Source: Cohnella sp. WQ 127256 (GTDB lineage: Bacteria; Bacillota; Bacilli; Paenibacillales; Paenibacillaceae). From it: 64,000 nt of DNA. This document shows, piece after piece, positions 59,474 to 64,000 of the stretch (positions are counted from its first letter, which is position 1; each line of letters opens with the position of its first letter). Both the position numbers and the translations under genes were made by a program. Location of the stretch: positions 248,001-312,000 of the forward strand of contig NZ_JAMZCY010000002.1 in the NCBI RefSeq assembly GCF_024519285.1. The letters run 5' to 3'. Below the pieces are notes generated by a model. It did no database searches. It was not told where the DNA came from and saw only the letters and a list, made by a program, of their open reading frames with translations.

Positions 59474-60613
59474 TTAATCGGAGCGTTTGTTCAGCATATC
59501 CTTAACCGATCTCCACTCTGCAAGATGCTTTTCTAAGTCTTCGATTAGGGTATCTACGTCCTGAACGAATTGCTCTCTCTCAACACCTTCAAGGATGGGT
59601 AAGTCTTTGGGTGAGAGAGGACTAGGAGCGGGAAGAGTGGAGAACAATAGGTTGAGCATGCTTTCAATGAAGCTCTCGGAATCCTGCTCGGTGGATTGTT
59701 CATCCGGACTACGTTCCACGGATTGAATCAAGGCTCCCAAGCTTATCGCAGGTGTTGTCGTACCCTCCCTAGCCTCATTCCCATCTTCTAGCTCGTTATG
59801 TAATTCCGGTCTGAAAGCACTCCTTAAATCAAGGCTAAGTTCCTTTGGCTCGGGCTTCTCCTTAATGACTTCTTCTTTAGGTTCTGCGCTCTTTGCCCGC
59901 TCCTTCTTGTTGTGCTCGAACGTAGACCAGGTTTCTAGCAGCTGCGGCCCCGTCTTGAACAACAGCTTTCCTTTCGTACTGTCCGTGATTTCTTTGTCTT
60001 TGAATAAGCGCGCAATCCGTTTGACATCAGGGACAGGCATCTCGTCTTGAGCCATAATTAGTGCTAGTGAATCGCGATACTCCATCGACAAGTCCTTAAG
60101 AGGCATTAATTGATCCTCGGTGAGCTTGTCTTTGCGAATTTCTGTACCATATACAATGAGTGAGCGAACGGTCTGGCTAAATTTAAGTAAGTCTAATTTG
60201 TTCTTAATATAAGCTTCCGGTTTTCCGAGCTTACTAGATAGGTACTTGATCGAGCTACTGAATTTCGAATCGGTTAGAAGCTTATTGAACGCCTCCGCCT
60301 CTTCAATCGGAGAGAAGCCTTGACGCGTTAAATTTTCGGCGATTTGCTCTAGGTATATTTCCATTTCGTCCGTAACGTTGGACACAATACATGGGATGGT
60401 CGGTAGTTTCAGTGCCGTGCAGGCTTTGTACCGTCTATTCCCATAAATAATGGTGTACCGGCCACTATTCATCGTTCTTACTTTAATGGGAGATAGCAAA
60501 CCTAGCTCTTCAATACTGTTCATTAATTCTTGAAGAGCCTCTTCGTCAAACTGATATCTCGGTTGATCTTTATCTTCATCAATTAAATGCGTGGGAATTT
60601 GTATGATGTCCAT
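59474..60613 (-). CDS. ParB/Spo0J-like protein without a ParA partner
   Basis: A 379-residue protein with an N-terminal ParB nuclease/CTPase-like domain: IPTHLIDEDKDQPRYQFDEE near residue 5 and the GRYTIIYGNRRYKA box near 52, then ENLTRQGFSPIEEAEAF near 92 and a helix-turn-helix region (LSSKLGKPEAYIKNKL) near 125. The C-terminal 180 residues are charged and disordered-looking, with Pro/Ser/Glu-rich stretches, unlike the short dimerisation domain of chromosomal ParB. ATG at 60613 has AGGAG eight bases upstream. No parA lies nearby, so it may be a plasmid-type or regulatory relative such as a Noc- or KorB-like protein. Confidence 0.82.
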   Translation of the reverse strand: MDIIQIPTHLIDEDKDQPRYQFDEEALQELMNSIEELGLLSPIKVRTMNSGRYTIIYGNRRYKACTALKLPTIPCIVSNVTDEMEIYLEQIAENLTRQGFSPIEEAEAFNKLLTDSKFSSSIKYLSSKLGKPEAYIKNKLDLLKFSQTVRSLIVYGTEIRKDKLTEDQLMPLKDLSMEYRDSLALIMAQDEMPVPDVKRIARLFKDKEITDSTKGKLLFKTGPQLLETWSTFEHNKKERAKSAEPKEEVIKEKPEPKELSLDLRSAFRPELHNELEDGNEAREGTTTPAISLGALIQSVERSPDEQSTEQDSESFIESMLNLLFSTLPAPSPLSPKDLPILEGVEREQFVQDVDTLIEDLEKHLAEWRSVKDMLNKRSD

Positions 60614-60827
60614 GCGTGGTCTCCTATCGTTATTTTCGTTAAAGGATGCGCCAATGGGAACATATGTATTATATAACAGGGTTTGCTTCATGGGAACAAA
60701 GGTTTGTTAAGCAGATTGGCGTTAGGGGCGGACAAAGGCAGTAATATACTTATTGCTGTTTGAATTCTAGTTATAATATGATAGGGGGATGTTAAGCTAA
60801 GGTCAAGAGCTAGAAAGGTGTAATGAA

Positions 60828-62054
60828 ATGAATCAACATCATGGAAAGCTAGCAATCGATGCACAGGATACAAAGAAAGCAAGCGTTGTATGGTTAATTA
60901 TCCTACTGGGATCGCTTTCTGCCTTTGGGCCCTTATCGCTTGACTTATATTTGCCGGCATTACCCAAGCTGGCTGAGAATTTGCATACCAGCTCCTCATA
61001 CGCCCAGTTGAGCTTAACGGCATGTATGATTGGATTGTCGGTAGGACAACTATTTGCAGGCTCCTTTAGCGATTTTTATGGACGTCGCCTGCCCCTGTTG
61101 ATTGGTCTTCTCGTATACGCTGTTTCTTCTATTCTTTGTGCGTTTAGCCCATCAATCGGTGTGTTAGTACTGCTACGATTTATACAGGGATTAGCGGGCT
61201 CTGCAGGTATTGTCATCTCTAGAGCCGTGGTGCGGGACATGTATTCCGGGCCGGAATTGACGAAGTTTTTCGCGATGCTAATGCTCGTTAATGGTGCAGC
61301 TCCTATCTTCTCTCCGGTCCTTGGTGGACAACTGTTAAAGGTGACTCCGTGGGAAGGATTGTTTGTTGTTTTGGCGGGATGGGGTGTGCTGACTTTGCTC
61401 GCAGTATGGTTTGGTTTGCCGGAAACTTTGCCTGCTAATAAGCGAATGACCGGTGGACTTCGTGAAACATTCTCGACTTTTCGACGCCTTCTTAAGGACC
61501 GTTCCTTCATGGGGTATGGACTAGCTCAAGCTTTCGTTTCCGCAGCTATGTTCGCTTACATTGCAGGCTCACCTTTCGTCTTGCAAAATATATACGGCGT
61601 ATCCCCACAGATGTTTAGCGTATTTTTTGCGATTAACGGAATAGGCATCATTATCGCAGGTCAATTGACGGGACGACTTGCTAGTAGAGTCGGAGAAAAG
61701 AAGCTATTCCTTAGCGGAGTTGTTATAGCTTCCATAAGCGGGAGCTTGCTGCTGGTGATGATTATAATGTCGGCAGGGTTAGCTGCTATCCTCGTTCCGC
61801 TATTTTTCGTTATTTCTAGCGTCGGTATTGTGAGTACGACGGGCTTTTCATTAGCAATGCGTAATCAGGGGCATACGGCAGGAAGCGCGTCCGCTTTACT
61901 TGGACTTCTTTCCTTCTTGTTCGGGGGCGCTTTGGCTCCGATCGTGGGAATCGCGGGGAGTGCGAATGCACTGCCGATGGGTATCATTATTGCAGCGACG
62001 GACATTGCCGCTTTGGTCTGTTATTGGGTAATGATAAGGAATAAGCGAACTTGA
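60828..62054 (+). CDS. Bcr/CflA-family multidrug efflux transporter (MFS)
   Basis: Major facilitator transporter of 408 residues with 12 predicted transmembrane helices, drug/proton antiporter subfamily 12-TMS. The family's N-terminal signature is present (LSAFGPLSLDLYLPALPKLA, residues 23-42), as is motif A after helix 2 (GSFSDFYGRRLPLL) and the helix 4-5 region (RAVVRDMY). Known members export bicyclomycin, sulfonamides or chloramphenicol; the natural substrate here is unknown. An AAGGTG site precedes the ATG. A further transporter gene follows after 42 bases and could be cotranscribed. Confidence 0.9.
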   Translation: MNQHHGKLAIDAQDTKKASVVWLIILLGSLSAFGPLSLDLYLPALPKLAENLHTSSSYAQLSLTACMIGLSVGQLFAGSFSDFYGRRLPLLIGLLVYAVSSILCAFSPSIGVLVLLRFIQGLAGSAGIVISRAVVRDMYSGPELTKFFAMLMLVNGAAPIFSPVLGGQLLKVTPWEGLFVVLAGWGVLTLLAVWFGLPETLPANKRMTGGLRETFSTFRRLLKDRSFMGYGLAQAFVSAAMFAYIAGSPFVLQNIYGVSPQMFSVFFAINGIGIIIAGQLTGRLASRVGEKKLFLSGVVIASISGSLLLVMIIMSAGLAAILVPLFFVISSVGIVSTTGFSLAMRNQGHTAGSASALLGLLSFLFGGALAPIVGIAGSANALPMGIIIAATDIAALVCYWVMIRNKRT

Positions 62055-62096
62055 TCGGATAATACGTTAAGACACGGGATTATTTAAGGAGGACTT

Positions 62097-63380
62097 ATGG
62101 AACATCAGGCGATATTGGCTCTTGCCGTCTTTCTGTTAACCTATGCCATGATTATCGCGGAGAAAGTGCATAGAACGATTGTCGCCATGCTAGGTGGGCT
62201 TCTTGTTGTCGTACTTGGTATTGTAGATGTGGAATCAGCGATAACACATCACATTGATTTCAACACGCTAGGACTCCTTATCGGTATGATGATCATCGTT
62301 GGCGTAACGGCTAAGACAGGGCTGTTCAGTTATATTGCAATCGTTGCCGCGAAAAAGGCAAAAGGGGAGCCGATTAGGATTCTGGTGGCGTTAGCAGTCG
62401 TTACGGCTGTGGCTTCGGCATTCCTAGACAATGTAACAACGGTATTGCTCATTGTGCCAGTGACGTTCAGTATCACGAGGCAGCTACGTGTTAATCCGTT
62501 TCCTTTCTTATTTACACAAATATTAGCTTCTAATATCGGGGGTACGGCTACCTTAATTGGTGACCCTCCGAATATCATGATTGGAAGTGCGGTTAAAGAG
62601 CTTACCTTTATGGCATTCATCGATAATATGGCGCCAATTGTTATCGTTATCATGGCGGTTCATATTCCACTATTCGTACTTCTATTCCGCAAGAAGCTTC
62701 GTACCTCAGAGGAGTACAAACGAGGAATTATGGAAATGAATGAACGCGAGCTGATTTCCGATCGTCCGATGCTGCGGAAGTGTTTGATTATTCTTGGCTT
62801 AACGATTGCAGGCTTCTTCCTTCATCAATCTTTGCATGTAGAATCTTCAGTGGTGGCACTTACCGGCGCATTTCTCCTGTTATTGCTAGCCGGAGAGCAT
62901 GCCATGGAGGAAGCCTTCACTCGTGTGGAATGGACAACGATCTTCTTCTTCGTGGGTTTGTTTACACTGGTAGGTTCTTTGGTAGATACCGGTATTATTA
63001 GTGACCTAGCTGTTAAAGCTATTGATCTAACGGGTGGAAATCTCACGGCGACAGCCATGCTTATTTTATGGATGAGTGCGATTGCCTCTGCATTTATGGA
63101 CAATATTCCTTTCGTAGCAACGATGATTCCTCTCATTCAGGAAATGGGCAACATGGGCATCGACAATCTCCAGCCGTTATGGTGGAGTCTTGCTCTCGGG
63201 GCTTGCCTTGGAGGGAACGGAACATTAATCGGAGCGAGTGCAAACTTAATCACGGCTGGCTTGGCCGCTAAGGAAGGGCATCCGATTACATTCATTAAGT
63301 TCTTAAAATATGCATTTCCGCTAATGCTGCTCTCCATCATGATTTCAAGTGTTTATGTTTACTTGAGATATTTGTTGTAG
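62097..63380 (+). CDS. ArsB/NhaD-family anion or cation transporter
   Basis: A 427-residue membrane protein of the ion transporter superfamily (ArsB/NhaD, related to SLC13). About ten to eleven hydrophobic helices are seen. The two-fold repeated motif is clear: FLDNVTTVLLIVPVT near residue 105 and FMDNIPFVATMIPLI near 330, with GDPPNIMIG near 155 and GNGTLIGASAN near 375. Substrates in this group range from arsenite to sodium/proton exchange, so the role is not predicted; no arsR or arsC is near. AAGGAGG precedes the ATG closely. Confidence 0.88.
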   Translation: MEHQAILALAVFLLTYAMIIAEKVHRTIVAMLGGLLVVVLGIVDVESAITHHIDFNTLGLLIGMMIIVGVTAKTGLFSYIAIVAAKKAKGEPIRILVALAVVTAVASAFLDNVTTVLLIVPVTFSITRQLRVNPFPFLFTQILASNIGGTATLIGDPPNIMIGSAVKELTFMAFIDNMAPIVIVIMAVHIPLFVLLFRKKLRTSEEYKRGIMEMNERELISDRPMLRKCLIILGLTIAGFFLHQSLHVESSVVALTGAFLLLLLAGEHAMEEAFTRVEWTTIFFFVGLFTLVGSLVDTGIISDLAVKAIDLTGGNLTATAMLILWMSAIASAFMDNIPFVATMIPLIQEMGNMGIDNLQPLWWSLALGACLGGNGTLIGASANLITAGLAAKEGHPITFIKFLKYAFPLMLLSIMISSVYVYLRYLL

Positions 63381-63443
63381 CGGCAGTTATCCATTTCATA
63401 ATAGGCTGTCCCAAAAAAATAACTATACTTTTAAAAAATGGAA

Positions 63444-63555
63444 GTGTCGAGCAACAATTGACCAAAATACGAAATGGGTGGTACAGGAATGACTCCCTGG
63501 ACCACCCATTTCTCCCTTTAAAATTCGCTATTATTTTCTGAAACGACTCCGACAC
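63444..63555. repeat. Palindromic intergenic element, MITE-like
   Basis: Within the 318-base gap 63381-63698 lies an imperfect long palindrome. Its ends are GTGTCG (63444) and CGACAC (63550). Its core is AAATGGGTGGT (63472-63482) against ACCACCCATTT (63501-63511), with an inner CAGG/CCTG. The A/T-rich arms are only partly matched. It could be a decayed miniature element or a strong bidirectional terminator. The rest of the gap shows nothing else except the ribosome site of the next gene. Confidence 0.5.
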
Positions 63556-63698
63556 GCGGGAGCCCTTTTTGCTTGATTCCGCAAGCTAGTCTTGAATTGG
63601 TTAGGAGAAAAGAGGTAAGGTTAGTTATACAAGAGCTAAAAGCTAAATAATAGACAAGCTAGATCAATAAGCCAACCTAATTATAGAGGGAGAATACA

Positions 63699-64000
63699 AT
63701 GACAATACAATCTCAGGAAGATATTGAGCAATTAATGAAGATAGGTCGAATTGTCGCCACTACAATTGAGGAAATGAAGAGAAGCGCTAGACCGGGTATG
63801 ACAACAAGGGAGCTAGATCTCATTGGGAAGGAAGTTCTGGACCGAAACGGAGCTACCTCAGCTCCGATGAAGGACGTTGATTTTCCAGGCTACACTTGCA
63901 TCAGTATTAATGAGGAGGTGGCTCATGGCATTCCCGGAAGCCGCATCTTGAAAGCTGGTGATCTCATTAACGTTGACGTATCAGCCGAGCTAAACGGATA
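63699..64000 (+). CDS. map: Methionine aminopeptidase type I (3' partial)
   Basis: Removes the initiator Met from new proteins. The first 100 residues are seen before the window ends. Family features are present: EDIEQLMKIGRIVATTIEEM at the start, ARPGMTTRELD near residue 32, and the INEEVAHGIPG segment near 73 whose His is in the substrate pocket, then LINVDVSAELNG with the first metal-ligand Asp near 91. GAGGGAG lies eight bases before the ATG. It is not in the usual secY-map operon, so it may be a second copy, which this window cannot show. Confidence 0.93.
   Translation, partial: MTIQSQEDIEQLMKIGRIVATTIEEMKRSARPGMTTRELDLIGKEVLDRNGATSAPMKDVDFPGYTCISINEEVAHGIPGSRILKAGDLINVDVSAELNG

Noticed and set aside
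63399..63420. End of an insertion sequence (GGCTGTCCCAAAA)
   Set aside because: No matching inverted end or transposase was found in the following sequence; kept only as a remark on the palindromic element.
1..64000. CRISPR array, rRNA or prophage genes
   Set aside because: No regularly spaced direct repeats, conserved rRNA segments or phage structural genes were seen.

Overview
The window looks like chromosomal DNA of a member of the Paenibacillaceae (Paenibacillus or Cohnella type, Firmicutes). This is inferred from strong AGGAGG-type ribosome binding sites, frequent TTG and GTG starts, several YesM/YesN-type two-component systems beside carbohydrate ABC transporters, two GH78 alpha-L-rhamnosidases, a LipL-type lipoyl enzyme, an HflX GTPase and Bacillus-like housekeeping proteins. 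I see no rRNA, canonical tRNA, CRISPR array or intact insertion sequence.

Layout. 1-612 is the tail of a sugar ABC permease. 794-3329 holds an SLC13-type anion transporter and a small unknown protein. 3378-4909 (minus) is a MerR regulator / unknown protein / ClpP-paralogue operon with a palindromic operator upstream. 5130-6596 has a Cys-rich micro-protein and a nitronate monooxygenase. 6655-8758 (minus) has two tandem WYL regulators, divergent from an RlaP nucleotidyltransferase (8954-9736). 9905-24536 is a rhamnoside utilisation island: YesM/YesN-type sensor and regulator, solute-binding lipoprotein, two permeases, TIM-barrel isomerase, two GH78 enzymes and an esterase. 24646-30183 is an RNA-repair locus: a regulatory element, a large structured non-coding region, an SPFH/slipin protein, Hen1 and Pnkp. 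30257-34241 holds lipoproteins, a GNAT enzyme, a 59-residue micro-protein and LipL. 34295-46566 is a second deoxysugar locus (AraC regulator, AraA-like isomerase, sensor and regulator, rhamnose mutarotase, RhaSTPQ-like ABC importer). 46811-55150 has a chemoreceptor, a ZIP transporter, a thioesterase and a SNF2/SWIM pair. 55359-64000 has a frameshifted Rpn-type transposase, HflX with an attenuator leader, a site-2 protease, an orphan ParB-like protein, two transporters and the start of methionine aminopeptidase.

The most interesting system is the split RNA-repair regulon. The RlaP gene and the Pnkp/Hen1/slipin operon lie about 15 kb apart, yet each is preceded by the same ungapped 65-bp element (8855-8919 and 24646-24710) with an inverted TGTTC-N26-GAACA pair. 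Downstream of the second copy is about 425 nt of non-coding, densely paired sequence. It contains a perfect tRNA T-arm followed by an acceptor-like hairpin, a D-arm-like hairpin and a 5-bp/7-nt anticodon-like arm. That order is a circularly permuted tRNA, the topology used by bacterial Y RNAs as tRNA mimics. My working model, which is inference, is that the WYL pair controls both units and that the structured RNA is a tRNA mimic acting as bait, guide or sensor for the repair enzymes.

The two sugar loci appear complementary: the island at 9.9-24.5 kb would import oligosaccharides and release L-rhamnose from them, and the 34-46.5 kb locus would import the monosaccharide. The catabolic kinase and aldolase are not in the window.
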